From: Gammaproteobacteria bacterium BRH_c0
GTDB lineage: Bacteria; Pseudomonadota; Gammaproteobacteria; Pseudomonadales; Porticoccaceae
DNA length: 64,000 nucleotides
Assembly: GCA_000961645.1 (NCBI GenBank)
Contig: LADM01000049.1
Location: forward strand, 1 to 64,000
Reading direction: 5' to 3'
Shown one piece after another: positions 28,071 to 37,205 of the stretch. A program made the position numbers and the translations under genes. The notes under the pieces are model-generated. The model did not search any database, was not told the origin of the DNA, and was given only the letters and a program-made list of their open reading frames with translations. Position 1 is the stretch's first letter. Each line of letters opens with the position of its first letter.

Positions 28071-29429
28071 ATGAGCGCAATTGACCAGATCAAAGCCCTT
28101 GTCGACAGCAACGACCCGTACCGTGAGGCGCCGGCAAACCTCCGTGAGCTGCAGCTGGAAGCTGTGCGCGAGCGCTTTGCCGAAAAGCGCCAGCAGTTGA
28201 AGATTCTCGATCGCCGCGCCACTGAGGCGGGCATCACCGAAATCAGCTCACTGCAGGATCTGGTGCCACTGCTGTTCACCCACACCAATTACAAAAGCTA
28301 CCCGGAAACCTTTGTCGATAAGGGCCAGTGGGGCCACATGAATACCTGGCTGCAGACATTGACTGGCAAGCCTGTAACCGGGGTAAACCTGGAAGGCATC
28401 AGGGATGCCGATGACTGGCTTGATCGCCTCAAGAATGCCGGTCACCATGTTTTTGCCTCCAGTGGCACCTCCGGCAAATGTTCATTTCTCGACCAGACTG
28501 AAGAAGATGTCGCCCTGGCCAGCAAAGCCTACATGAAGGGTTTTCTCGGTCAGTGGGCGCCGCGCAAACCCGAACACGACCGCCCGAGCTTTGTGTTTTT
28601 CCCGCCTACCGGCGTGCATCGCCTGTGTATCCACAACCACAAGTTTTTCACCGAGTTTGTGGCACCCGAGGGCGAAGCCCACTTTATTTCCAACGAGCCC
28701 TTGCGCGCCACCCCTGGCATTCGCGCCGGGCAACTGCGCCGCGCCCTGGCTGCAGGTACCGCGCTGCCGGAAGAGATTGCTGCCTTTGAAGCGGAAAACG
28801 AGAAGAATGCCAAGCAGGCTGGCGTGCGTTTCAATGCCTTTGTCGACAAGATCCACAGCAAGCTGGGGCAGCCGATTTGTCTGGGAGTGATGTGGCCTGC
28901 CGCATTCCAGCTGATGGAAGCGTTGAAGGCGCGCGGCGTCAAGGACGGAGAGTTCCATCCCGACAGCATGTTCCAGATGGGTGGCGGTATCAAAGGTGTG
29001 GTGCTGCCCGATGACTTTAAGGAGCAGATCCACCGCTTCTTCGGTGTCAAACCCGAGAACTACCTGAACAGCTATGCCATGGTGGAAATGACGGGTTTGA
29101 ACCCCTTTGTCCAACATCTCAATGCCTACGCCCTGCCGCCCTGGATTGTGCCGCTGATCCTCGACAAATCCGCCGAGCAGTTGCTCAATCCGGCAGATGG
29201 CAAAGGCGAGGTGGAAGGCCGCTTTGCCTTCTTTGATCTGCTGACCGATGCCCGCTGGGGCGGCCTGATTTCCGGCGACAAGGTGGTCGTTGACTTTGAC
29301 TCTGCTGACGGCTTTACCGGCCCTCTGGTGCGCTCCATCGCGCGCTATCAGGATCTGGAAGAGGGCGAAGACAAGCTGACCTGCGCGGGTACCATCGATT
29401 CCTACGTGCGCGGCGCCATCAACCTGTAA
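28071..29429 (+). CDS. LuxE-like acyl-protein synthetase (acid-activating enzyme), copy 1
   Basis: The 452-residue adenylate-forming protein belongs to the LuxE group. Nucleotide-binding loop ASSGTSGKCSF lies at residues 129-139, with YKSYPETF before it and MFQMGGGIKG, NSYAMVEMTGLNPF and SGDKVVVDFDS after it. LuxE activates a carboxylic acid with ATP and hands the acyl group to LuxC. At 452 residues it is longer than classical LuxE (about 370). It is followed 33 bases later by a LuxC-like gene. The exact acid is unknown, and an aromatic or branched substrate is as possible as a fatty acid. Confidence 0.85.
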   Translation: MSAIDQIKALVDSNDPYREAPANLRELQLEAVRERFAEKRQQLKILDRRATEAGITEISSLQDLVPLLFTHTNYKSYPETFVDKGQWGHMNTWLQTLTGKPVTGVNLEGIRDADDWLDRLKNAGHHVFASSGTSGKCSFLDQTEEDVALASKAYMKGFLGQWAPRKPEHDRPSFVFFPPTGVHRLCIHNHKFFTEFVAPEGEAHFISNEPLRATPGIRAGQLRRALAAGTALPEEIAAFEAENEKNAKQAGVRFNAFVDKIHSKLGQPICLGVMWPAAFQLMEALKARGVKDGEFHPDSMFQMGGGIKGVVLPDDFKEQIHRFFGVKPENYLNSYAMVEMTGLNPFVQHLNAYALPPWIVPLILDKSAEQLLNPADGKGEVEGRFAFFDLLTDARWGGLISGDKVVVDFDSADGFTGPLVRSIARYQDLEEGEDKLTCAGTIDSYVRGAINL

Positions 29430-29462
29430 AAATACCCGGTAATCCTTTTGGAGGATTCGATC

Positions 29463-30887
29463 ATGACCAGTACAGCGAAAACCGACAGCCTGCCCAACCG
29501 TCTCGAAATACCCCATTTCATCAAGGGTGCAGTGCAGCACGGCGCCGAAGTGGAGCAGCGCTCCCGCGCCCAGTCCACCCCGGTATTCACGCCGAAAATC
29601 AGCATGGATGACCTGGTGTGGCGCCGCCATCAGCCTGTGCCAGCCTTCAATACGCCCATCAACGACATCATCGACTTTCTGGTGGAAGTGGGCGAGCGGC
29701 TCGATTTTGACAAGAACAGCTACCTGCAGGAAGCAGTCGAAAAAATGGGCCACTTCAGCCCCCTCGATCCCCGCGTCCTGGAAAACAGTTACCGCGACAT
29801 CCAGTACATGTTCCGCCGTGGCGGATTGGTTGCAGAGGTGGAACAAACCCTCGGCTCCCTTGAGGTGCTCGATGGCTGGGTGGCGCGCAACCCCTGGCTG
29901 CCCAGTAGCCGGGTGCGCGCCGTGCCACCGCGCATGGTGCATATCCTCGCGGGCAACGCGCCTGTTGTGCCGCCCATCACCATTATTCGCGGCGCCCTGA
30001 CCAAAGGTGTGCATCTGCTCAAGTTGCCATCCAACGACATGTTTACTACCACCGCCATCCTGCGCACCATGGCCGATGTAGACCCAAATCACCCGACCAC
30101 CCAATCCTTCAGCGCGGCCTACTGGCGCGGTGGCGACGAAAAGATCGAGTCCGGCATTTACCGCTCCCAGTATTTCGACAAGATCGTGGTGTGGGGCGGC
30201 GAAGCGGCTGTGCGCCATGTGGTCAAGTACGTTGGCCCTGGGTTGGAGATGGTGTCCTTTGACCCGAAAGTCTCCGTCTCCCTGGTGGGCAAGGCCGCAT
30301 TTAACTCAGCCGAGACCGTGAAGGAAGTGGCCGCCCGCGCCGCTGCCGATGTGATCGGCTGGAACCAGGATGCCTGCTCCGCTTCGCGCTTTCACTATGT
30401 CGAAGGCACCACCGAGCAGGCGGACCAGTATTGCGAGGAACTGGTCAAGGCGATGGCTGTGGATACCCGTTACGGCCCCGGCAAGAGCAATCTGATTCCA
30501 CCTGCGGATATCCGCGAAGAGCTCGATATGCTGCAAAACCTCGAACCGATTTTCCGGGTATTTGGCAAATATGACGGCAACGGCATGGCGGTTCGCTCTG
30601 ACGAGCCGGTGTCCTTCAGCCCCACCGGCAAGCTTGTGAATGTGGTGCGGGTGGACAAGCTGTCCGATGCCATCCAGTACATTACGGTGGCCACGCAGAC
30701 AGTCGGCATCTACCCCAAGGAAGAGCGCATTGCCCTGCGCGACAGCCTCGCCAGTTGCGGTGCCCAGCGTCTGGTGGATCTTGGCGACGTGAATGGTGGT
30801 GAAGGTTTTGGCGGCACGCCCCACGATGCCGGCATGCCCCTCAACCGTTTTATGCGCTGGGTGCTGGAATCCGGTGATCACAGCTGA
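29463..30887 (+). CDS. LuxC-like acyl reductase, copy 1
   Basis: The 474-residue LuxC-family protein (aldehyde-dehydrogenase fold) has the motifs VHILAGNAPVVPP, LLKLPSNDMF and the catalytic cysteine C305 in GWNQDACSASRF, matching the LuxC NQxACS motif. It would accept an acyl group from the neighbouring LuxE-like protein or from CoA and reduce it with NADPH to an aldehyde. The start is ATG 29463, with GGAGG 8 bases upstream. It is a clear partner of copy 1 LuxE-like. Confidence 0.87.
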   Translation: MTSTAKTDSLPNRLEIPHFIKGAVQHGAEVEQRSRAQSTPVFTPKISMDDLVWRRHQPVPAFNTPINDIIDFLVEVGERLDFDKNSYLQEAVEKMGHFSPLDPRVLENSYRDIQYMFRRGGLVAEVEQTLGSLEVLDGWVARNPWLPSSRVRAVPPRMVHILAGNAPVVPPITIIRGALTKGVHLLKLPSNDMFTTTAILRTMADVDPNHPTTQSFSAAYWRGGDEKIESGIYRSQYFDKIVVWGGEAAVRHVVKYVGPGLEMVSFDPKVSVSLVGKAAFNSAETVKEVAARAAADVIGWNQDACSASRFHYVEGTTEQADQYCEELVKAMAVDTRYGPGKSNLIPPADIREELDMLQNLEPIFRVFGKYDGNGMAVRSDEPVSFSPTGKLVNVVRVDKLSDAIQYITVATQTVGIYPKEERIALRDSLASCGAQRLVDLGDVNGGEGFGGTPHDAGMPLNRFMRWVLESGDHS

Positions 30888-30917
30888 TTGGCACTAATCC
30901 AGATGCAACTATAAACA

Positions 30918-30943
30918 ACGCTACCCGGAACGCCGGGTAGCGT
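30918..30943 (+). promoter_or_regulatory. Intra-operon hairpin between LuxC-like 1 and the MFS gene
   Basis: A perfect 11-bp GC-rich stem ACGCTACCCGG/CCGGGTAGCGT with an AACG tetraloop has no following T-run. It is probably a partial terminator or mRNA-processing/stability element setting the ratio of first pair to downstream genes. Confidence 0.7.
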
Positions 30944-30968
30944 CAGTGATAATCGGGGTATAACCATA

Positions 30969-32429
30969 ATGACAACCACGTTTACCAAGGCCACCGCCCT
31001 TAAATTGATGCTGGGATTGCTGGCGGCGGAGGTGCTGTCGGCCTTTGAGCTGTCGATGCTCTACGCGGCCCTGCGTTTTATGATCACGGATTTCGGCAGC
31101 GCCGAAGCGGTCGGCTGGGTGATGACCAGTTTCTTCCTGGCCAGCGCGGTTTCTGCTGCCATTTGCGGGCGACTTGGGGATATTTTCGGTCGCAAGAAAG
31201 TCCTGCTGATAGTGATATTTTTCAGCATTATCGGCTCGCTGATTGCAGCTTTTTCATCCACCCTCGAAGGTGTGATTTTGGGTCGGGTGATTCAGGGTAC
31301 GGCGGGGGCCATTTTCCCCCTCTGCATCGGCTTGGTGCGGGAAAACGTCAAGCCCGAATCGGCCCCCCTGTTTATCGGTATCCTGGCCGCGAGCCTGACC
31401 GTTACCATGGGGTTGGGTACCTTCCTCGGCGGTATTATCGTCGATAACTACAGCTGGCACGGGGTGTTCTTTGCCGGTGCCCTGGCCGGGATTGTGGCCT
31501 TTATCGCTATCTTCTTCTGGATGCCGCAATCGGCCAGCACACCGTTTGACCGGCGCACCAATATCCTTGGCGGCGTGCTGTTTGCCCCCGCCGTGGTGCT
31601 ACTGCTGCTGTGGATTACCAAGGCGCCCAGCTGGGGCTGGACTTCCACCAATACCCTGCTGTGCCTGGTGGCGGGACTGTTTTTTATGACGGTCTGGGTG
31701 AGCACGGAGTTGCGCGCCAAGGTGCCGCTGCTGGATGTGCGCTTGCTCGCCAACCGCCAGGTGCTGCTGGTGAATCTGGGCAGCGCCGTGCTGGGTCTGA
31801 CGTCGTTCCAGTCGATGCAGGTGTGGTCCATTGTTCTGCAACAGCCCACCGCAACCGGCGTGGGGCTGGGGGTTACGGCCACATTGGCGGGGCTTATCCT
31901 GTTGCCCAAAACACTTATTGCTCTGGCCAGCGGTCCCACGGCGGGTTGGTTGATCACCCGTTACAGCGGTCGCGTGTCCATGGTGCTGGGTGCCACCATC
32001 ATGATGCTTGGCTGGATTATTCTCGGTCTGAAACACGATTCGCTGATTTTCCTGACTCTGATGCTGACGTTTCTCGGCTTTGGCATGTCGATGTTCTACT
32101 CCAGTATTCCCATCATTATTTCCCAGGTAGTGCCCATGGAGCGCACCAGCGAGGCCAACGGCATGATGCTGGTGATCCGTTCCACCGCCATGGGTATCGG
32201 CGCGCAAATCGTCGCCTACACCCTGGATACCTCCACAATTGACCTGGCCGGTGCGAGCTATCCCGACCAGACCGCGGTCTACAGGGTTATCGGTTATGTG
32301 ATTGGTGGCTGCCTGCTGATGATCCTGATTTCATCCTTTGTTTCGAAAGAGCGCGCCAAGGGCCCCGTGTCGGCACACGCCATGCCTGTGGCGCCCGTCA
32401 TCCCCAGTACTACAGTGACAGGTAAGTAA
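30969..32429 (+). CDS. MFS transporter, DHA2-type (14 helices)
   Basis: The 486-residue, very hydrophobic protein has a major-facilitator loop motif GRLGDIFGRKKVLL after the second helix and about 14 predicted helices, as in DHA2 drug:H+ antiporters. It lies inside the LuxE/LuxC-like operon, ending one base before the amidohydrolase start, so it is likely the importer of the substrate or the exporter of the product. Confidence 0.9.
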   Translation: MTTTFTKATALKLMLGLLAAEVLSAFELSMLYAALRFMITDFGSAEAVGWVMTSFFLASAVSAAICGRLGDIFGRKKVLLIVIFFSIIGSLIAAFSSTLEGVILGRVIQGTAGAIFPLCIGLVRENVKPESAPLFIGILAASLTVTMGLGTFLGGIIVDNYSWHGVFFAGALAGIVAFIAIFFWMPQSASTPFDRRTNILGGVLFAPAVVLLLLWITKAPSWGWTSTNTLLCLVAGLFFMTVWVSTELRAKVPLLDVRLLANRQVLLVNLGSAVLGLTSFQSMQVWSIVLQQPTATGVGLGVTATLAGLILLPKTLIALASGPTAGWLITRYSGRVSMVLGATIMMLGWIILGLKHDSLIFLTLMLTFLGFGMSMFYSSIPIIISQVVPMERTSEANGMMLVIRSTAMGIGAQIVAYTLDTSTIDLAGASYPDQTAVYRVIGYVIGGCLLMILISSFVSKERAKGPVSAHAMPVAPVIPSTTVTGK

Positions 32430-32430
32430 T

Positions 32431-34152
32431 ATGTCTGACTATGATCTGATTATTCGCAACGGCACCGTTGTCGATGGTTCCGGCGCAGCGTCCATGATTG
32501 CTGACATTGCCGTCGCCGATGGCCGTATCGCCCTTGTCGCACCGTCTATCGCCGCTACCGGGCGTGAAGAAATCGACGCCAGCGGTCAGCTGGTCACCCC
32601 CGGATTTGTCGACGTGCACACTCACTACGACGGCCAGGCCAGCTGGGATTCGCGCCTCGCGCCATCGTCGCGGCTTGGCGCCACTACGGTGGTGCTGGGC
32701 AATTGCGGTGTCGGCTTTGCCCCCTGTCGGCCGCAAGACCACAACGTGCTCATTGAGTTGATGGAAGGGGTTGAAGATATTCCCGGCACAGCTCTGGCGG
32801 AGGGGCTGCCCTGGAACTGGGAGAGTTTTGAGGATTACCTCGACGCCCTTGAAGCAAGACATCGCGATATTGATATCGCCTGCCTGTTTCCCCACTCACC
32901 GCTGCGGGTCTACGTGATGGGTGAGCGCGCCATCAAGCGCGAAGCCGCGACTGCCGATGATATTGGCAAAATGAAAGCTTTGCTGTCTGACGGTTTGGCG
33001 GCAGGCGCGGTGGGGTTTTCCACCTCCCGCACCGTGATCCACCGCACCCTGGCGGGCAGCCAGATTCCCACCTACCAGGCCGCCGCCCAGGAACTGGAAC
33101 AGCTCGGCTCGACCCTGGATAAAAACGCCGGGCAGGTATTCCAGATGGTGTCGGACTTCTCTGATGCCGACCATGAATTCGATATCGTCCGCCAGGTGTG
33201 CAGCAACACCGGTGCCAAGGGCACCTTCACCATGCTGCAAAGCGACAAGCAGCCCACCATGTGGCAGGAGCAGTTGGGGCGGATTGAAAAAGCCCAGGCT
33301 GAGGGCCTCGATATTCGCGCCCAGGTGCTGTCCCGGCCTCTCGGTGTTTTGATGGGACTGAATGCATCGCTGACGCCTTTTTCCGCCAGGCCAACATTTC
33401 ACGAATTGGAAAAACTGTCCCTCGAAGAGCGTGTTGTACAACTGGCCCGCCCGGAAGTAAAAGCGCGCATCCTCGCCGAGCAGGATGTCAATCCCCATGT
33501 TTTCCTCGAAGGCATGGGCCAGCGCTTTGAAGACATGTACCCGCTGGAACCACCGATTGAATATATGCCTGAAAAAGATAAATCCGTCGCCGCACGGGCT
33601 GCGATTGCCGGGGTTAGCGCGCCTGAATGGCTCTATGACTGGCTGCTGACTGATGGCGGTCACGCCCTGATTTATATTCCCGCCATCAATTTCAGTGAGG
33701 TGATTCCCACCATTCTCCAGCATCCCTTTACTGTGCCAGCCCTCGGTGATGGCGGCGCCCATGTGGGTTCAATCTGCGACGCCAGCGCCAGCCTCTATCT
33801 GCTCACCAAGTGGGTGCGGGAGCGCAATGCATTCAGCCTGGAGGCGGGCATCCATATGCTCACCCGCAAGTCCGCTGAGCTGTATTCGATGTTTGATCGG
33901 GGTTTGTTGGCGCCGGGCATGAAGGCGGATATCAATATCATTGATTTTGACCGCCTGGCGATTCACTCGCCGCGCATCGTTCACGATCTGCCCGCTGGCG
34001 GTAAACGCTTTTTGCAGGATGCCGACGGGCTGGTAGCCACCATCGTTGCCGGTGAAGTGATCTACCGCAACGGTGAAGCCACTGAGGCGCTGCCGGGACG
34101 GCTGGTGCGTGGTGGTCAGCGCGATCCGCGTTCGGCGGCTGCACTGAATTGA
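32431..34152 (+). CDS. Amidohydrolase, N-acyl-D-amino-acid deacylase type
   Basis: The 573-residue product has the D-aminoacylase composite fold: YDLIIRNGTVVDGSGA at the N-terminus, metal ligands in GFVDVHTHYDGQ, GNCGVGFAPC, and a late DGGAHVGSICDAS motif with the catalytic Asp. The C-terminal beta-sandwich (GMKADINIIDFDRL) returns. Members cleave N-acyl-D-amino acids or related cyclic amides and imides with Zn. In this operon it may release the acid that the LuxE/LuxC-like pairs then reduce. The substrate is inferred. Confidence 0.85.
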   Translation: MSDYDLIIRNGTVVDGSGAASMIADIAVADGRIALVAPSIAATGREEIDASGQLVTPGFVDVHTHYDGQASWDSRLAPSSRLGATTVVLGNCGVGFAPCRPQDHNVLIELMEGVEDIPGTALAEGLPWNWESFEDYLDALEARHRDIDIACLFPHSPLRVYVMGERAIKREAATADDIGKMKALLSDGLAAGAVGFSTSRTVIHRTLAGSQIPTYQAAAQELEQLGSTLDKNAGQVFQMVSDFSDADHEFDIVRQVCSNTGAKGTFTMLQSDKQPTMWQEQLGRIEKAQAEGLDIRAQVLSRPLGVLMGLNASLTPFSARPTFHELEKLSLEERVVQLARPEVKARILAEQDVNPHVFLEGMGQRFEDMYPLEPPIEYMPEKDKSVAARAAIAGVSAPEWLYDWLLTDGGHALIYIPAINFSEVIPTILQHPFTVPALGDGGAHVGSICDASASLYLLTKWVRERNAFSLEAGIHMLTRKSAELYSMFDRGLLAPGMKADINIIDFDRLAIHSPRIVHDLPAGGKRFLQDADGLVATIVAGEVIYRNGEATEALPGRLVRGGQRDPRSAAALN

Positions 34153-34196
34153 ATCCAGATTCGTATAAAAATACTGTTTTAAGGAGTGTTACAACA

Positions 34197-35615
34197 ATGT
34201 CGGCTTTTTTTCAGTCCCTGCTCGATGATCCCACCAGTTTCCACAACGCCGTGTACAGCGACGGTTTCAAGCTCAGCCGCGAGCAGATCGATGAGGTGCA
34301 GCTCAGCGGCGTGCGCAAGCGTTTTGCCGAAATGCGCCCGCAAATCCCCATGCTCGACAAACTGGCAAAAGAGCAGGGCGTGGATAGCATCGACACCATC
34401 AACGATGTAATCCCGATTTTGTTTCCCCACACCGTCTACAAATCCTACCCGCTGTCGTATCTGGAAAAGAGCCGCTTTGAAAAACTCACCCGCTGGCTGA
34501 ATGGCCTCACCACTGTCGATCTCTCCAACGTCGATGCCAGCGGCATCGAACTGATTGATGACTGGCTCGACCTGCTGGACAAGGAAACTCCTCTGCTCGT
34601 TTCCCACACCTCTGGTACCACCGGCAAGTTGTCGTTTATCCCCCGCACCAAGGAGCAATGGCGCCAGACGGTGGTTCACTCCGGCTGCATGTTGCGCCAC
34701 TGGTGGGGTGAAAACAGCGGACCTGACCTGTTCAACAATCACCGCCCGCTGATTCTGCCGGGTTACCGGTACGGTGGCAGCGCCACCCAGCGCGCCAACG
34801 ACTACATGATCGAGCTGTTTGCGGGCAGCGAGGACAACGCGCTGTTTATGTACCCCAATGCGCGCTTCTCCGCCGATGTAGTGTCCCTGGCCGGACGCTT
34901 GCGTTCAGCGGAGGCGCGCGGTGAGCAGGGCATGCTGGAGATTTCCCCGGCCCTGCTCAAGCGTCGCGAAGGACTGCTGGAGCTGGAAAAAACCCGCGCG
35001 CAGGACTTGCAGACCTTTTTCGATACTGCCCGTACCAAGTTCGGTGGCAAGGATGTTTATATCGCCGGAGTTTGGACCATGCTTTACGACTGGGCTGAGG
35101 CAGGGCTTGCCGATGGCCATTCCGGGATTTTCGGCAAGGGCAGCGTGTTGTTCAGCGGTGGCGGCATGAAGGGCAAGGCACTGCCCGACAACTATCGTGA
35201 AGTCATCAAGGGCTTTCTCGGTTTCGACACGACCTATGAGATGTACGCCATCAGTGAGCAAATGGGTTACAGCATCAAGTGCGAAGAGGGTCACTACCAT
35301 ATCCCCCCGGTGATTGTGCCGTTTTTGCTCGATCCGGCAACCGGTGAAGCGCTGCCCCGCAAGGATGGTACGACCGGGCGGATGGCGCTGCTGGACCTGA
35401 TGACCCAAACCTACTGGTCGTGCCTGATTACCGGCGATGAGGTGACCTGGGGCGGCTTCGACAAGCCTTGCGCCTGTGGCCGTACCGGCACCTATGTACA
35501 CGATGGCATTCGCCGCTACAGCGACAAGGAAGGGGGCGATGACAAGATTGTGTGCGCTGGCGCGCCGGAAGCCCACGACCAGGCGCTGGCGTTTCTGACC
35601 GAGCTTTCACAATAA
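34197..35615 (+). CDS. LuxE-like acyl-protein synthetase (acid-activating enzyme), copy 2
   Basis: The 472-residue product resembles copy 1: shared HTVYKSYPLSYL segment, nucleotide loop SHTSGTTGKLSF at residues 136-147, FSGGGMKGKALPDNYREV, and a C-terminal ITGDEVTWGGFDKPCACGRTG region with two cysteines. The start is ATG 34197, fixed by AAGGAG at 34181-34186; the frame is open upstream to 34149. The stop codon lies in a 15-bp tandem repeat. It pairs with the LuxC-like gene that follows. Confidence 0.85.
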   Translation: MSAFFQSLLDDPTSFHNAVYSDGFKLSREQIDEVQLSGVRKRFAEMRPQIPMLDKLAKEQGVDSIDTINDVIPILFPHTVYKSYPLSYLEKSRFEKLTRWLNGLTTVDLSNVDASGIELIDDWLDLLDKETPLLVSHTSGTTGKLSFIPRTKEQWRQTVVHSGCMLRHWWGENSGPDLFNNHRPLILPGYRYGGSATQRANDYMIELFAGSEDNALFMYPNARFSADVVSLAGRLRSAEARGEQGMLEISPALLKRREGLLELEKTRAQDLQTFFDTARTKFGGKDVYIAGVWTMLYDWAEAGLADGHSGIFGKGSVLFSGGGMKGKALPDNYREVIKGFLGFDTTYEMYAISEQMGYSIKCEEGHYHIPPVIVPFLLDPATGEALPRKDGTTGRMALLDLMTQTYWSCLITGDEVTWGGFDKPCACGRTGTYVHDGIRRYSDKEGGDDKIVCAGAPEAHDQALAFLTELSQ

Positions 35616-35646
35616 AAGCTCTCACAATAAAAGCTTTCTCAATAAA
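35602..35646 (+). repeat. Three tandem copies of a 15-bp unit containing a stop codon
   Basis: The units AGCTTTCACAATAAA, AGCTCTCACAATAAA and AGCTTTCTCAATAAA each carry, in the frame of LuxE-like 2, the codons for Leu-Ser-Gln and TAA, so the gene's stop is triplicated. Confidence 0.85.
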
Positions 35647-35681
35647 GAGCCGCAACTATCTATTTTAAAGAGAAAAAGATC

Positions 35682-37136
35682 ATGGAAAAAAAATATCAGG
35701 TTCCCCTTATCATTCGCGGCAAGGTCATCACCGATCCCGACCTGGAATTTGGCGGGCGCCGCGGCGGCGTCGCCTTCACCGGCCCGGATGTGCGCAAATA
35801 TCTCAGCGAACTGACCCTGTCGACACCGTCAAAAATGGCCGATCTTTACAGCATCAGCCTCAATGAAATTCTCGATTTTCTCGCAGAGCTGGGCAACCAG
35901 CTGCGCTTTGACACCAACCCTTACCTGAACGAGTCTTTTGAGCTGTCCTGCTTTACCTCCGGCCTGTCGGAAAGCATTCTGCGTCACCAGTACGAAAACA
36001 TGGGGTTCTTCTTCAATCGCCAGGAAATGGCGATGATGGTGGAGCGCTCCTGCGGCGCCAATTACCTGGAGGGCTGGGTGGAACAGTCTGGCGGCATGCC
36101 TGGCCTGACCGCCAAAACCCGCGCCTTTGGTTCGCGGGCTGTGCATGTGATTGCCGGTAATGCGCCCATCGTCAGCATCCTCACAGTGATTCGCAATGCC
36201 TATACCCGCTCGGACGGCATTATCAAGACGCCCTCCAACGATCCGCTGACTGCTGCGGCGCTGGCGCGCACCATGATCGATATGGCGCCGGATCACCCTC
36301 TGACAAAACACATTTCTGTGGCTTACTGGAAAGGCGGCGATGATGCCATTGAGAGCCAGATTTACGACCCGCGCAAGATTGAAAAAATTATCGCCTGGGG
36401 CGGTTTTGACTCCATCAAGCATGTCACCAAGTACCTGCAACCGGGGATTGACCTGATCACCCAGGATCCCAAGCTGTCCAGCACCATTATCGGCAAGGAA
36501 GCTTTTGCCGATGAGGCGACCCTCAAGCATGTCGCCAAACGCCTGTCCCTGGATATTGGCGCCGCCAACCAGGAAGGCTGTGTCAGCGCCAGGGTAATCT
36601 ATGTACAGTCCGGCACCGATGAGGAAGGCCTTGAGCGCGCCAACCGGCTGGGTGAACTGACCTTCGAGGCGCTGCAGCACATTCCTGCCCATATCAGCAC
36701 GCCCCACAAAAGTTTTGATATGAGCCTCAAAACCGAGATTGATGGCATTCGCCTAATGGACGAGGAATACAGGATTTTCGGTGGCCGCAGCAATGAGGGT
36801 GCGGTGATTGTGTCCCAAGAGGATATTCCGGTGGATTTTTCCCGTATGCTGGCTTGCCGGGTGGGCAATATCGTGCCCATTGATGATTTGCAGACGGCGG
36901 TGCGCTCCGTCAATGCCTATACCCAGACCATCGGTATTTTCCCTGAACAACTCAAGGAAGAACTGCGCGACCAGCTCGCATTCCAGGGCGCGCAGCGGCT
37001 GGTATCCCTCGGTGGCGCGGCCACCATGCAGCACAATATGGAAAAACAGGACGCCATTGAGCCGGTGCGGCGCATGGTGAAATGGGTAACTGATGAAATC
37101 GGTGATCCCGCCACACTGGAAGCCATTGCCGGCTGA
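35682..37136 (+). CDS. LuxC-like acyl reductase, copy 2
   Basis: The 484-residue LuxC-family protein has VHVIAGNAPIVS, IKTPSNDPLT, AYWKGGDDAIE and catalytic C300 in AANQEGCVSARV. It shares these landmarks with copy 1 but has diverged widely elsewhere, so the two pairs probably act on different acyl groups or form a mixed complex. It lies 66 bases after LuxE-like 2 and 69 before the SDR gene. Confidence 0.87.
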   Translation: MEKKYQVPLIIRGKVITDPDLEFGGRRGGVAFTGPDVRKYLSELTLSTPSKMADLYSISLNEILDFLAELGNQLRFDTNPYLNESFELSCFTSGLSESILRHQYENMGFFFNRQEMAMMVERSCGANYLEGWVEQSGGMPGLTAKTRAFGSRAVHVIAGNAPIVSILTVIRNAYTRSDGIIKTPSNDPLTAAALARTMIDMAPDHPLTKHISVAYWKGGDDAIESQIYDPRKIEKIIAWGGFDSIKHVTKYLQPGIDLITQDPKLSSTIIGKEAFADEATLKHVAKRLSLDIGAANQEGCVSARVIYVQSGTDEEGLERANRLGELTFEALQHIPAHISTPHKSFDMSLKTEIDGIRLMDEEYRIFGGRSNEGAVIVSQEDIPVDFSRMLACRVGNIVPIDDLQTAVRSVNAYTQTIGIFPEQLKEELRDQLAFQGAQRLVSLGGAATMQHNMEKQDAIEPVRRMVKWVTDEIGDPATLEAIAG

Positions 37137-37205
37137 AGTGTTGCAACAGGATTTGCGCTAGGCGTTGAAAAGGCTTTAAACAAGGACTAATAACAGGAGA
37201 GATAC

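Noticed and set aside
28482-30218. 578-codon open frame on the minus strand across LuxE-like 1 and LuxC-like 1
   Set aside because: Antisense shadow produced by GC-rich third positions; it spans the gap between two clear genes and matches no family.
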